A program made the translations under genes and the position numbers. Below are positions 53,416 through 62,441 of a stretch of DNA of 64,000 nt, one piece after another (the stretch's first letter is position 1; each line of letters starts with the position of its first letter). The notes beneath the pieces are model-generated. The model had not been told where the DNA came from. It worked only from the letters and a program-made list of their open reading frames with translations, and did no database searches. This DNA is from Hominisplanchenecus murintestinalis (GTDB lineage: Bacteria > Bacillota > Clostridia > Lachnospirales > Lachnospiraceae). The stretch lies in the NCBI GenBank assembly GCA_004793585.1, contig SRZB01000006.1:1-64000 (forward strand), in the 5' to 3' direction.

Positions 53416-54289
53416 TCTTCGTCTTGCCTTTCCAAAGCCTGAACTTTTTCATGTCAACTGTCTTATTCTGGAAGCTTACCAGCCTTGCTTTGAGTTCCTC
53501 GCCGCTCACTCCTCTGGAAAGCTCGCCGCGGTAAGCATAAGAAATCTGTCCCGTTTCCTCCGATATAATAATCGTCAGGGAATCCGTGACTTCGCTGACT
53601 CCTATCCCCGCCCTATGCCTGGTTCCCAGTTCTTTGCTAAGTACCATGTTATCAGATAACGGAAGATAACAGGTTGCAGATACAATCCGGTTTTCCCTGA
53701 CCAGAACCGCCCCGTCATGAAGCGGCGTATTATGTTCAAAAATATTAATCAAAAGCTGGCTGGTGACATGCGCGTCAACGGAAATCCCTGTCCTTTCATA
53801 CTCTGTCAGGCTCACATTTTGTTCCAATACGATTAACGCCCCCGTCTTTGCCTTTCCCATCTCCACAGATGCCTTTACCAGTTCGTTCACTGTCTTGTCG
53901 CTCATACGCTCACTGACATTCCTGGACGAATCAAACGGAACAATATTCGGCAGCACCCGCTTCTCTCCCAGCTGCTCCATCGCACGCCGCAGTTCCGGCT
54001 GAAAGATAATAACCGCCGCCATCAAGGCCAAATCTGTTCCCTTTGCTACCAAAAACTTAATCGTATCCATTTGAAGTGCATACGCAACCGCCACAAAGAA
54101 TCCCAATACCAAAATCCCTTTCAGCAGCGTCCACGCTCTTGTCTCACGAATCCAGAGCATAACCCTGTAAACTAAAATAGACAAAAGGATAATTTCTACC
54201 ACATCCGTAATCCGGATAGAAAGCGTCGGAAGCGTCATCCATGGAAGATATTCTGAAAAGAACTGTTTAATTGTCTCCACGTTCCTCAC
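53393..54289 (-). CDS. cdaA: diadenylate cyclase CdaA
   Basis: 298 residues from GTG 54289; a second in-frame GTG at 54280 is possible. Three N-terminal membrane helices (VVEIILLSILVYRVM ... ILVLGFFVAVAYAL) precede the DisA_N/DAC domain with the motifs HDGAVLV and GTRHRAGIGVSEV. Makes c-di-AMP from ATP, controlling wall homeostasis and potassium. Coupled by overlap to the genes before and after. Confidence 0.95.
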   Translation of the reverse strand: MRNVETIKQFFSEYLPWMTLPTLSIRITDVVEIILLSILVYRVMLWIRETRAWTLLKGILVLGFFVAVAYALQMDTIKFLVAKGTDLALMAAVIIFQPELRRAMEQLGEKRVLPNIVPFDSSRNVSERMSDKTVNELVKASVEMGKAKTGALIVLEQNVSLTEYERTGISVDAHVTSQLLINIFEHNTPLHDGAVLVRENRIVSATCYLPLSDNMVLSKELGTRHRAGIGVSEVTDSLTIIISEETGQISYAYRGELSRGVSGEELKARLVSFQNKTVDMKKFRLWKGKTKNEEKDSE

Positions 54290-55196
54290 GCCCTTTCTTA
54301 ACTTTCGGGACTGCCTTTACATAATAATAATAGTCCCCGTCTTCAAACTGTACATTTACCACTTTAGAATAATCTACCCGGAACACAAAAAATTTCACAA
54401 TGAAAGCAATCAGCACTGCAAAAGCTGTTCCGATAAGCAGACCTAAAGCCTCGCCCATCCTGTCAAATACAAGACACCCTGTCAGTTCCACAAGCAGAAA
54501 AGTCAGCGTTCCTATAACGATTGCCATTGTCCAGGAATATTTCACTGCCATCCTTCGAATCAAATATACGACCAGCAGTACTGCTACCATGGAAATCAGA
54601 GCCAATACAAGCCTGTCATCCTTTATAATACTCTCAAGCAAAGTTTTTATATTTTTAATCAATTCCTGCGACTCCTCTGCCAGGGAAGTCTTACCTGATG
54701 CAGCGGCTTCCGTCGCTCCTGCGACAGACCCCAGCATGTAGTAAGAAATTATCCCAAAGCACATGGCTGCTGCGGCCGCAGGCGTTGAAATCAAGCCGAA
54801 TACTAAAGGAACCGTACACGGTATCCCAAGTTCAAGAGCCAGCATCGTCAGTACAAATGCATACCCTTCCCGCGGAGTCACACTAAAATATACCAGCAGG
54901 AAAATTACCAGGATTCCCCCTCCTACGATGAATGCAGGAAGGGACAAGCCATAAAGATGTATCAAAATCAGCGATGCCCCCACCAGGACAATCCCGTTAA
55001 TTGGAAGAAAAGAACAAAAAAGCGCCAGAATCAACACCACGAATATACTGTTAAGCTTCTCAAAATACCCCAGCCGCCCATTGATAAACCAAAAGGACAG
55101 AAGCGCCGTCAGAAATTTCCATCCGGATACTATATATGCGTCATATTTCCCATAAAAATCTTTTACGCTCTCCCTAAAGTCCAACAATGTTTCCAT
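54267..55196 (-). CDS. polytopic membrane protein of the cdaA operon, unknown
   Basis: 309 residues with about eight membrane segments, one of them Ala-rich (STPAAAAAMCFGIIS), and a cytosolic C-terminus with the charged EDGDYYYYVKAVPKVKK. I do not recognise the family. It overlaps cdaA by 23 bases and the previous gene by 23, so translation is coupled. Context suggests a link with c-di-AMP or envelope control, which is inference. Confidence 0.85.
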   Translation of the reverse strand: METLLDFRESVKDFYGKYDAYIVSGWKFLTALLSFWFINGRLGYFEKLNSIFVVLILALFCSFLPINGIVLVGASLILIHLYGLSLPAFIVGGGILVIFLLVYFSVTPREGYAFVLTMLALELGIPCTVPLVFGLISTPAAAAAMCFGIISYYMLGSVAGATEAAASGKTSLAEESQELIKNIKTLLESIIKDDRLVLALISMVAVLLVVYLIRRMAVKYSWTMAIVIGTLTFLLVELTGCLVFDRMGEALGLLIGTAFAVLIAFIVKFFVFRVDYSKVVNVQFEDGDYYYYVKAVPKVKKGREERGDN

Positions 55197-55641
55197 GGTA
55201 CGTGCCTCCCTGTTTTCCGTTCCTTTTCTTCATCCCCCGTCCCGCACGGTCTGAGGTTTCATGGTCGTACTCCAAAACCAGGCGTTCCAGCATATTCCGA
55301 TAGGTCTGCTGTTTTTTCTCCGCCTTATAATATTCTACCGCCGAAATCACGTAAGTCAATGTTAAAAACAAAATAAGAACAATCCCGTAAGCAATAAGCA
55401 ATCCTGCCGCCAGTCCCTGAATATCCATGGTATTCAGTTTTTTCATAATCGCTTCTTCATTGTATACTGCCCAAAGCGCCGCGCCCAGCAGGTATGCTGC
55501 GGTAATCCGGAACAAGTTTTTCAAAAGGCGGATGCCTATAAAATCCCCCCGGTAGTACTCTCCCGCATTCTGCAGCAGCTTACGGTTTCTCTGTTCAAAA
55601 TCTGCCAGTTTTGTCATCATCCTGATTCGCTTTTCACTCAT
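55174..55641 (-). CDS. small membrane protein of the cdaA operon, unknown
   Basis: 155 residues with a charged N-terminus, two membrane segments (ITAAYLLGAALWAVY; LAAGLLIAYGIVLILFLTLTYVIS trimmed) and a basic C-terminal tail. ATG follows the comF stop directly. Family not recognised; probably a partner of the larger membrane protein it overlaps. Confidence 0.75.
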   Translation of the reverse strand: MSEKRIRMMTKLADFEQRNRKLLQNAGEYYRGDFIGIRLLKNLFRITAAYLLGAALWAVYNEEAIMKKLNTMDIQGLAAGLLIAYGIVLILFLTLTYVISAVEYYKAEKKQQTYRNMLERLVLEYDHETSDRAGRGMKKRNGKQGGTYHGNIVGL

Positions 55642-56361
55642 TTAACCGTCATCCTTTCCGATGCAGAGGCTTACGAAATAAACCTCTTTGGCACCTTGTT
55701 CCAGAAGCCTTCCCGCAATCTCGTCTACCGTGCTCCCTGTCGTGTAAATATCGTCTACCAAAACTATTTTCTTTAATTTTACATCATATTGGCTTATTTT
55801 AAAAGCCCCTTTCAGATTATTTTGTCTTTCCCTGTACAGCAGCTCTTTCTGAGGCTTTGTCTTACGAACCCGCTGAACGATATCCGGCCGCACTGGAATT
55901 CCCAGCGCCCTGCCAATCTCCCTTGCCAGCAGCTCCGCCTGGTTAAATCCCCGCCGCCTCAGCTTTGAACGGTGAAGCGGAACCGGAATAAGAGCCTGCG
56001 CTCCCCATTCCAGAATCTTTTTTCCCAAAATTTCTGCCATATATGCTCCGTAAAAATCAATATATTCTCTTTTGTTATGAAACTTCATCCGGCATACCGA
56101 TTCTTTGATTTCACCTGTATATAAAAGCGCTGCCCTGCCCCGGGTATACAAATGCCGCCGCGTCCGACAGTCCTCACAATATTCCTGCGCCGGGTCAGCT
56201 ATGGGTTTTCCACATTTTTTGCAAATTGGCTCCCGGATGGGCAAAAGTTTTTTTCTACATCCCGGACAGATCAACGCGCCATGCGCTTTCACGATTTCGT
56301 GGCACACCGGACAGTGCCGCGGATACAGAATTTCTAACATTTTTTGTAATTGCCGATTCAT
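55642..56361 (-). CDS. comF: ComF-family phosphoribosyltransferase-fold protein
   Basis: 239 residues from ATG 56361; longer in-frame extension to 56463 overlaps recD2. The zinc part has CPVC, CPGC, CKKC and CEDC. The PRTase domain has VPLHRSKLRRRGFNQ and the ribose-phosphate loop VLVDDIYTTGST. ComF proteins help in DNA uptake and are conserved without known substrate. 49 bases after recD2. Confidence 0.9.
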   Translation of the reverse strand: MNRQLQKMLEILYPRHCPVCHEIVKAHGALICPGCRKKLLPIREPICKKCGKPIADPAQEYCEDCRTRRHLYTRGRAALLYTGEIKESVCRMKFHNKREYIDFYGAYMAEILGKKILEWGAQALIPVPLHRSKLRRRGFNQAELLAREIGRALGIPVRPDIVQRVRKTKPQKELLYRERQNNLKGAFKISQYDVKLKKIVLVDDIYTTGSTVDEIAGRLLEQGAKEVYFVSLCIGKDDG

Positions 56362-56410
56362 AATTCCGATTGCTCTCTCCCGATACGATTCTGCAATCCC
56401 TCTGTTTCTG

Positions 56411-58621
56411 CTAAGACAATTCTTTAATGCGGTTTTGAAGCGATGTATAGCGTTTCTGTTCAAATGTATTATCTATCATCTGATAAAATGTCCCTTCATC
56501 TCCCACTAGTGTCACACAGGATTTTGCCCTGGTTACTGCCGTATAAAGCAGATTCCGGTTCATCAGCATCCTTGGTCCGGGAAGCAGCGGAATCACCACT
56601 GCCGGATATTCGCTCCCCTGGGATTTATGGATGGTAACGGCATAAGCCAATTCCAGCTCGTCGAGCTGCTTAAACGGATAGTCGACAAACCTTCCCTCAT
56701 CAAACTCCACCGTCATCATTTCCGCATATGTATTAATCTCACGGACAATTCCCATATCTCCGTTAAAAATTCCTGTCCCTTTTTCTACTGCAATCCCATA
56801 CTTTCCACGTATTTCCCACTCTATCTGATAATTATTTTTAATCTGCATAACCTTATCCCCCTCGCGGAAAAGGCCGCCGCCATACTCTTTCTCCCTCTTG
56901 TCCTGAGATGGGGCATTCAGATATTCCTGAAGGATTGTATTCAGCCGTTCCACACCTAAAAGCCCTTTTCGCATAGGCGTGAGCACCTGGATTTCATTCT
57001 GGGAAGCATGGACATATTTGGGCATTTTCTGCTGCACCAGAGTAATTACAATGCTGATGATCACATTGGCATCCTGTCGTTTCAGAAAAAAGAAATCCCG
57101 GCTTTTGTTATCAGCTACTACATGCTCACCCTTATTAATTTTATGGGCATTAACAATAATGTCGCTCTCCGTCGCCTGACGGAAAATCTTCGTCAAACGC
57201 ACCACCGGAAACTGACCGGAATCAATGATATCTTTCAATACGCTTCCCGGTCCCACGGAAGGAAGCTGGTTCACATCTCCTACCATAATCAGTCTGGTGC
57301 CCACCGGAACTGCCATCAGAAGCGCGTGGGCAAGATAAATATCTACCATGGACATTTCATCAATAATAATCACGTCAGCTTCCAGAGGATTTTCAGCATT
57401 TCTTCCAAACTGTCCCCGGCTTTCATCGTCCGTTCCCCCGCTGACTTCAAGCAGCCGATGGATGGTCTGCGCCTCATAACCGGTGGCTTCTGTCATCCTC
57501 TTAGCCGCCCGGCCCGTGGGGGCGGCAAGGCGCAATTCCAGCCCTTCGGATTCAAAATAATCTATCAGTGCATTAATCGTCGTTGTCTTTCCTGTTCCCG
57601 GGCCTCCTGTAATCACAAGCAAGCCGTGCCCTGCCGCCGCTGCCACGGCCTGCCTTTGCATTTCGTCCAGCTCTGTCTCTCTTTCTTTCTCAATTTTAGC
57701 CACTTTTGCAAGCACTGCTGTTTCTGAAATTTCACAGGAAATATTTAAATCATGCAGCATCTTTGCCGCATTCAGCTCCAAATAATATGCCGCCGTACTA
57801 TAAATGCAGATACTTTCCCCATCCTCTTTAACAATCAGCTTCCTGTCCACTGCCAAATCCATGACATGCTTCTCCACGCTCTCCCGGCTCACCCCCAGAA
57901 GAACCACCGTGCGCTCCTGAAGCATTTCCTGCGGAAGATAAATATGGCCTTCCCCAGACGCCTGTTGCAGCACATAGAGAATCCCGCTACGAATCCGGAA
58001 ATCCGAATCCGTATGAATACCTACCCTCCCCGCAATCTCATCGGCAATGCGGAACCCAATCCCTCCGATATCCTCTGCCATCTGGTAAGGATTTTCTTTA
58101 ACGATCCGGTACAGCTCCGGCCCATATGTATTATAGATTTTTACGCCCATGCTGTTTGAAATGCCATACTGCTGCAGGAAAATCATAGCTTTGCGCATAT
58201 CCCGCTTCTCTTCTGCCTGTTCTGCTATCTCTCTGGCTTTCCGTTCACTGATTCCCTTGATTTCTGCAAGCCTCTCCGGTTCCTCCTCAATAATGCGGAA
58301 CGTATCTGCCTTAAATTTCTTTACAATCCGCGCCGCTAACGAAGCGCCAATTCCTTTGATTGCCCCTGAGCCTAAATACCTCTCAATAGATACCACATCC
58401 TCCGGCTCTTTGATTTCATAAGAAACAATCTGAAACTGCCTGCCATATGTGCTGTGCTCCTTATACTGCCCTTCCGCTTCTATAGCCTCTCCATTCCCTA
58501 TATAATGCAGGCTGCCTACGCAAGTAATTTCCTCTTCCCCGCAGATCAGCGCCAGCACCGTATAACCATTTTCGCTGTTCCGGTAAATGATATGATCCAC
58601 ATACCCCTGTATCCTCTCCAT
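56411..58621 (-). CDS. recD2: RecD2-type helicase
   Basis: 736 residues, the usual length for stand-alone RecD2. An N-terminal OB-like segment and helix-hairpin-helix repeats (GIGASLAARIVKKF; IKGISERKAREIA) are followed by an SF1 helicase core: Walker A TGGPGTGKTTT, Walker B IIDEMSMVD, and the VTIHKSQGSEY motif. It unwinds DNA 5' to 3' in repair. A terminator separates it from mreB, so it may have its own promoter. Confidence 0.95.
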   Translation of the reverse strand: MERIQGYVDHIIYRNSENGYTVLALICGEEEITCVGSLHYIGNGEAIEAEGQYKEHSTYGRQFQIVSYEIKEPEDVVSIERYLGSGAIKGIGASLAARIVKKFKADTFRIIEEEPERLAEIKGISERKAREIAEQAEEKRDMRKAMIFLQQYGISNSMGVKIYNTYGPELYRIVKENPYQMAEDIGGIGFRIADEIAGRVGIHTDSDFRIRSGILYVLQQASGEGHIYLPQEMLQERTVVLLGVSRESVEKHVMDLAVDRKLIVKEDGESICIYSTAAYYLELNAAKMLHDLNISCEISETAVLAKVAKIEKERETELDEMQRQAVAAAAGHGLLVITGGPGTGKTTTINALIDYFESEGLELRLAAPTGRAAKRMTEATGYEAQTIHRLLEVSGGTDDESRGQFGRNAENPLEADVIIIDEMSMVDIYLAHALLMAVPVGTRLIMVGDVNQLPSVGPGSVLKDIIDSGQFPVVRLTKIFRQATESDIIVNAHKINKGEHVVADNKSRDFFFLKRQDANVIISIVITLVQQKMPKYVHASQNEIQVLTPMRKGLLGVERLNTILQEYLNAPSQDKREKEYGGGLFREGDKVMQIKNNYQIEWEIRGKYGIAVEKGTGIFNGDMGIVREINTYAEMMTVEFDEGRFVDYPFKQLDELELAYAVTIHKSQGSEYPAVVIPLLPGPRMLMNRNLLYTAVTRAKSCVTLVGDEGTFYQMIDNTFEQKRYTSLQNRIKELS

Positions 58622-58649
58622 TTATCCTCCTACTGCATCCCCGGATTCC

Positions 58650-58678
58650 AAAAGAAAAAGGCTGTTTTCCCACAGCCC
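58650..58678 (-). terminator. terminator between mreB and recD2
   Basis: GGCTG/CAGCC stem (58660-58664, 58673-58677) with TTTTTCTTTT following on the minus strand. Confidence 0.7.
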
Positions 58679-58711
58679 TCTCCTTTTCTTCCATTCCCTG
58701 CACGGCGCTTT

Positions 58712-59710
58712 TCAATCTTCCAGCTTTTTATTTCCTGCCGTCAGTTCCACGAACTTTCCGGTTCCCACTGCTACGGCAGTCATTGGTTCTTCTGCCGTTA
58801 TAGTATTGATTCCCGTCTTAGATTCAATCAGCTCTTCCAGGCCGTTCAGAAGCGCGCCGCCGCCTGTTAATACGATTCCCCTGTCCACTACGTCCGCTGC
58901 CAGTTCCGGCGGCGTACGTTCCAGCACACTGTGTACTGCCTCTACAATTTGGGTCGTTGCCTCTTTCAAAGCGTCACGAATTTCCTCAGATGTGACTTTC
59001 ACGGTTTTGGGCAGTCCCGTGACTAAGTCACGTCCTCTGACCTCCATAACCTTCTGCTCCGGGCGCTCAATGGCTGTCCCAATGCTAATCTTGATATCCT
59101 CTGCTGTTCTTTCCCCAATCAGAAGATTATGCTTCTTCCTTAAATAACGGATGATGGCATCGTCAAAATCATCTCCCGCTACCTTAATGGATGTGCTCAC
59201 TACGATACCGTCCAGAGAAACTACCGCTACATCGCAGGTTCCCCCGCCAATATCTACAATCATGTTTCCGCACGGCCTTGAAATATCAATCCCGGCGCCG
59301 ATAGCTGCCGCCAACGGCTCTTCAATGATGGACACCTCTCTGGCGCCTGCCTGATAAGTGGCGTCCTCCACAGCTTTCTTTTCCACTTCTGTTATACTGC
59401 TTGGAACACATACGCTAATCCTCGGTTTTCGGAAAGAAAGCCGGCCGATAGCTTTTTGGATAAAATATTTCAGCATCTGTTCTGTTACTGTATAATCAGA
59501 AATGACGCCTTTGCGCAGCGGCCGGATAGCTACAACGTTTCCCGGGGTACGCCCAAGCATCAGCCGGGCCTCTTCCCCAATCGCCTTAATTTTATTCGTG
59601 TCTCTGTCAAATGCCACGACGGAAGGCTCTTTTAAAACTACGCCTTTCCCCTTGACATATACTAAAATACTGGCAGTTCCCAGGTCAATTCCAATGTCCG
59701 TTGAAGTCAT
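58712..59710 (-). CDS. mreB: rod shape-determining protein MreB/Mbl
   Basis: 332 residues, actin-like. Phosphate loops IGIDLGTAS and DIGGGTCDVAVV, and adenosine loop VLTGGGALLNGLEELI are clear. It guides lateral wall synthesis beneath the membrane. AAAGGAG precedes the start. No mreC or mreD follows, so this may be an Mbl-like paralogue rather than the main MreB. Confidence 0.95.
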   Translation of the reverse strand: MTSTDIGIDLGTASILVYVKGKGVVLKEPSVVAFDRDTNKIKAIGEEARLMLGRTPGNVVAIRPLRKGVISDYTVTEQMLKYFIQKAIGRLSFRKPRISVCVPSSITEVEKKAVEDATYQAGAREVSIIEEPLAAAIGAGIDISRPCGNMIVDIGGGTCDVAVVSLDGIVVSTSIKVAGDDFDDAIIRYLRKKHNLLIGERTAEDIKISIGTAIERPEQKVMEVRGRDLVTGLPKTVKVTSEEIRDALKEATTQIVEAVHSVLERTPPELAADVVDRGIVLTGGGALLNGLEELIESKTGINTITAEEPMTAVAVGTGKFVELTAGNKKLED

Positions 59711-59895
59711 ATGAATACTCCTTTCTCTCTGACGCTATTATTATATACAGCCCGTCTTTAATTGAAAAGGGCTTTTTCAACTTTTCTTTCAGACGAAAAA
59801 TTGTTTTCGATTTTCCTAACACTTTTTTTCTTATTTTAACAATTATTTTATGTTTCAAACATAGTTTCTACACATTTTTGTTTTATATTATAACC

Positions 59896-60030
59896 ATATT
59901 AGCAATGAGCTAATATATTTTCATAACTCACACTTCGCAGCTCCCACAAGTTGCGAAGTACTCCCTCAAAATATTTTAATTTTTCTCTTTCCTTTAGAAT
60001 AAGAAGCCGGAAGGCTTCTTATTCTTTTTC
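59896..60030 (+). ncRNA. candidate plus-strand small RNA with three hairpins
   Basis: In the 350-base gap between mreB and the surface-protein gene three stems occur in series: ATATTAGC/GCTAATAT (59896-59903, 59909-59916), ACTTCGCA/TGCGAAGT (59932-59939, 59952-59959), and AGAATAAGAAGCC/GGCTTCTTATTCT (59996-60025) followed by TTTTC. The last is a terminator in the plus direction, where no gene precedes it; TATTATAAC just upstream could be a -10 element. The rest of the gap is AT-rich mreB leader. Alternatively the stem serves the minus-strand gene. Confidence 0.4.
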
Positions 60031-60060
60031 TTACAATATTTAAAAATAAACCAAAACCCC

Positions 60061-62433
60061 TTATTTTATCCTGACAGTTCTTACCGCGCTATACGCAGAC
60101 CTGACTTTCTTTCCTTTTACCTTTTTATAAGCCCGTACTTTATAATATAGTGTCTTTTTCGGCAGCCGGGTATTTTTCCAGGTAAGCTTTTTCGTATCGG
60201 CAATCTTGCGGTATCCCTTTTTCTTTTTCACAGAACGGTAAATTTCATATCCGTCCGCGCCTTTCACTTTTTTGTATTTTATGATAACATATTTTCTTTT
60301 CTTCTGTATCTTAATCTTAGGCTTTGCAAGCGAAATCTTTGCTGGCGTAACAGGATTGCTTCCTGTTTCCCCCGGAGCCTTTGTTCCTGGCTCAATTTTA
60401 TTTGTCTCGGATTCCTTTGTCTCCGGCTCTTCTCTCTCAGGCTCCTTTGTTTCCGTTTCCTGTGTTTCCGGCTCTTGGGTTTCTGAATCTTTCGTCTCCG
60501 TTTCCGGCTCTTTCGTTTCTGTCTCCTGTGTCTCAGTCTCCTGCGGCTCTGTCGGCTCTGTTGTCTCTGAATCTTGTGTTTCCGGCTCGCTTTCCGTTTC
60601 CTCTGTGTTTGTTTCGCTTTCGTCTGTTTCTGTAGAACCCTGTTCCTTTTCCCACTGTGCATACAGCAAAACCCGGCCATTCTGCTCGGTCGTCAGGTTC
60701 TGCACGCTTTCTTCATCGGAAAATATCCTTCCTATGCCGTCCGTGTTTGTACTCCATCCCCGGAAAATGTATCCTGTCCTTGTATAAACGTTTGCAGAAA
60801 GTCCGGCGGACTCCCCGTATACAAACTGCTGCTCTGGCATAGGATTCCCGCTGCCTCCATTCGCCAGAAAACCTACTGTATACGTATTGCTTTCAAAACA
60901 TGCATAATACTGCTCGCCATACACCCCGTTAATCGGCTGGGGAATAAAATGCTCCTGCGTACTTACCTCATTGTCTTCAATATCCACCCATCTCACAAAA
61001 TGATATCCCGGGTTTGCCAATGCGGTCGCCCCTGCCGGGCTTTCTGTTTCCGGGTCAAAAGTATCCCATATTATGCTCACGTCTCCCTTTCTTTCATCAT
61101 CCGAGAAATATCCAATCGTAATCCCTGTTGGAGTCTCTGCATCTTTTACCGTTTTCCAGCTGCCATCTTCCTGACGGAGCAGCCGGAAACCGCTCTGCGT
61201 CGGATAAGGAACAAAAGAAAATGTTCCGCGTACCTGAGCTGGCGCTTCAATATAGGTATGGTTCTCTAAAGCAATTCCAGAATACCCGTTTCCTCCCCCG
61301 CTCGTTTCAAATACTGTTCTCCCTGACACGTTTCCTTCAATTTTTAACACGCCGTTCTTATCCAACACCAGTTTTCCGCCGCCGATAAAGTCATGGGCTT
61401 TTATATTTCCTGCCGTTGATAAATCCAACGTACCCCCTTCTTCAACCGCCATGTTTACCTTTCCTGCATACGCGGCAGTCAATGCCTGTGGCTTCAGGGT
61501 TCCTTCTTTTACTGTCAACGCCGTTATGTTTAAAAGCATCAGATTGTCTTCCATATACTTTGTACTGAAGGTAACTCCGACGCTTCCCTCTGCTCCGGTG
61601 CCATCTACTTTGTTAACAAATACCCTATCAAGGCTGAAAGCCACATTTCCTGTCACCGGATAGGCGGCTGCATCTGCTTCGGGGGACGGCGGTTCTGTAA
61701 AGTCAAACCAGTTATCCCGGTCAAATACTGCTTCATGCGCGCCGCAGCCGTATAAATCCCCCAGCTTCGTGCTGCTTATATCCTGAACGGTGATGGACAC
61801 ATTACTGTCAAATCTTCCATTGATGCTCCCCGCATATACATTTCCGAACTCGCTTTGCTTACCCTGAATAAGCACTTCTCCAAAATCCCCCGGCTCAGGT
61901 CCCAGCCGCACTCCTGCCGTATTATACAAACTGCCCGCCGCCACATCAAGAAGCCTGTGTCCCGCTTCCCTGGATACGTCAATCAGGGAAAGCCGATAGC
62001 CATTAGCAAAAATCTGGGCATGGTAAGGATCAGCAGCCGCAAGTTTAATATTGCGAAATGTAACATCTGCTCCCAGAACAATGCCTGCCGCCCTGCTGTA
62101 CAGTTTGGCTCGCTCAGCTCCCGGTTCCGGCTCAATCACCACTTCCTTATCAATCACCAGAGGCATATCATTGCCCTGGGAATTTACAACTGCATTATTG
62201 GATGCCAGTATATAAATCTTTCCTCCGTCTGCCACATTCGCCAGTGCATCCTCAAAGCGGTTATATGGGTTGTCTTTCGTCCCATCCCCTGAAGTATCCA
62301 TCAACGATTTACTCATAGATGTATAAACAATTTCTTTTTCCTGTGTCCCGGCAGCGCTGACTGTTATATATGCCGCTGAAAATAATACCGTCAGCACTGC
62401 GCCCATCCATCCTGCTCTTTTCCACTTTTTCAT
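60061..62433 (-). CDS. secreted repeat protein with E/T-rich linker and Fn3-like tail
   Basis: 790 residues from ATG 62433 (GAGGG upstream). A signal peptide to about residue 28 is followed by a beta-helix-like region (DNPYNRFEDALANVADGGKIYIL; FRNIKLAA) with pectate-lyase-style repeats. A Listeria-Bacteroides-type repeat includes TGYIFRGWSTN. A Glu/Thr/Ser/Pro linker of about 100 residues then leads to a basic Fn3-like domain ending YSAVRTVRIK. There is no LPXTG. Likely surface-associated through the basic tail. It starts just downstream of trpB2. Confidence 0.85.
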   Translation of the reverse strand: MKKWKRAGWMGAVLTVLFSAAYITVSAAGTQEKEIVYTSMSKSLMDTSGDGTKDNPYNRFEDALANVADGGKIYILASNNAVVNSQGNDMPLVIDKEVVIEPEPGAERAKLYSRAAGIVLGADVTFRNIKLAAADPYHAQIFANGYRLSLIDVSREAGHRLLDVAAGSLYNTAGVRLGPEPGDFGEVLIQGKQSEFGNVYAGSINGRFDSNVSITVQDISSTKLGDLYGCGAHEAVFDRDNWFDFTEPPSPEADAAAYPVTGNVAFSLDRVFVNKVDGTGAEGSVGVTFSTKYMEDNLMLLNITALTVKEGTLKPQALTAAYAGKVNMAVEEGGTLDLSTAGNIKAHDFIGGGKLVLDKNGVLKIEGNVSGRTVFETSGGGNGYSGIALENHTYIEAPAQVRGTFSFVPYPTQSGFRLLRQEDGSWKTVKDAETPTGITIGYFSDDERKGDVSIIWDTFDPETESPAGATALANPGYHFVRWVDIEDNEVSTQEHFIPQPINGVYGEQYYACFESNTYTVGFLANGGSGNPMPEQQFVYGESAGLSANVYTRTGYIFRGWSTNTDGIGRIFSDEESVQNLTTEQNGRVLLYAQWEKEQGSTETDESETNTEETESEPETQDSETTEPTEPQETETQETETKEPETETKDSETQEPETQETETKEPEREEPETKESETNKIEPGTKAPGETGSNPVTPAKISLAKPKIKIQKKRKYVIIKYKKVKGADGYEIYRSVKKKKGYRKIADTKKLTWKNTRLPKKTLYYKVRAYKKVKGKKVRSAYSAVRTVRIK

Positions 62434-62441
62434 ATTTTCCC

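Noticed and set aside
60415..60640. Repetitive tract that might be a CRISPR or satellite
   Set aside because: It is the coding sequence of the Glu/Thr-rich linker of the surface protein; repeats are short, irregular and lack spacers.
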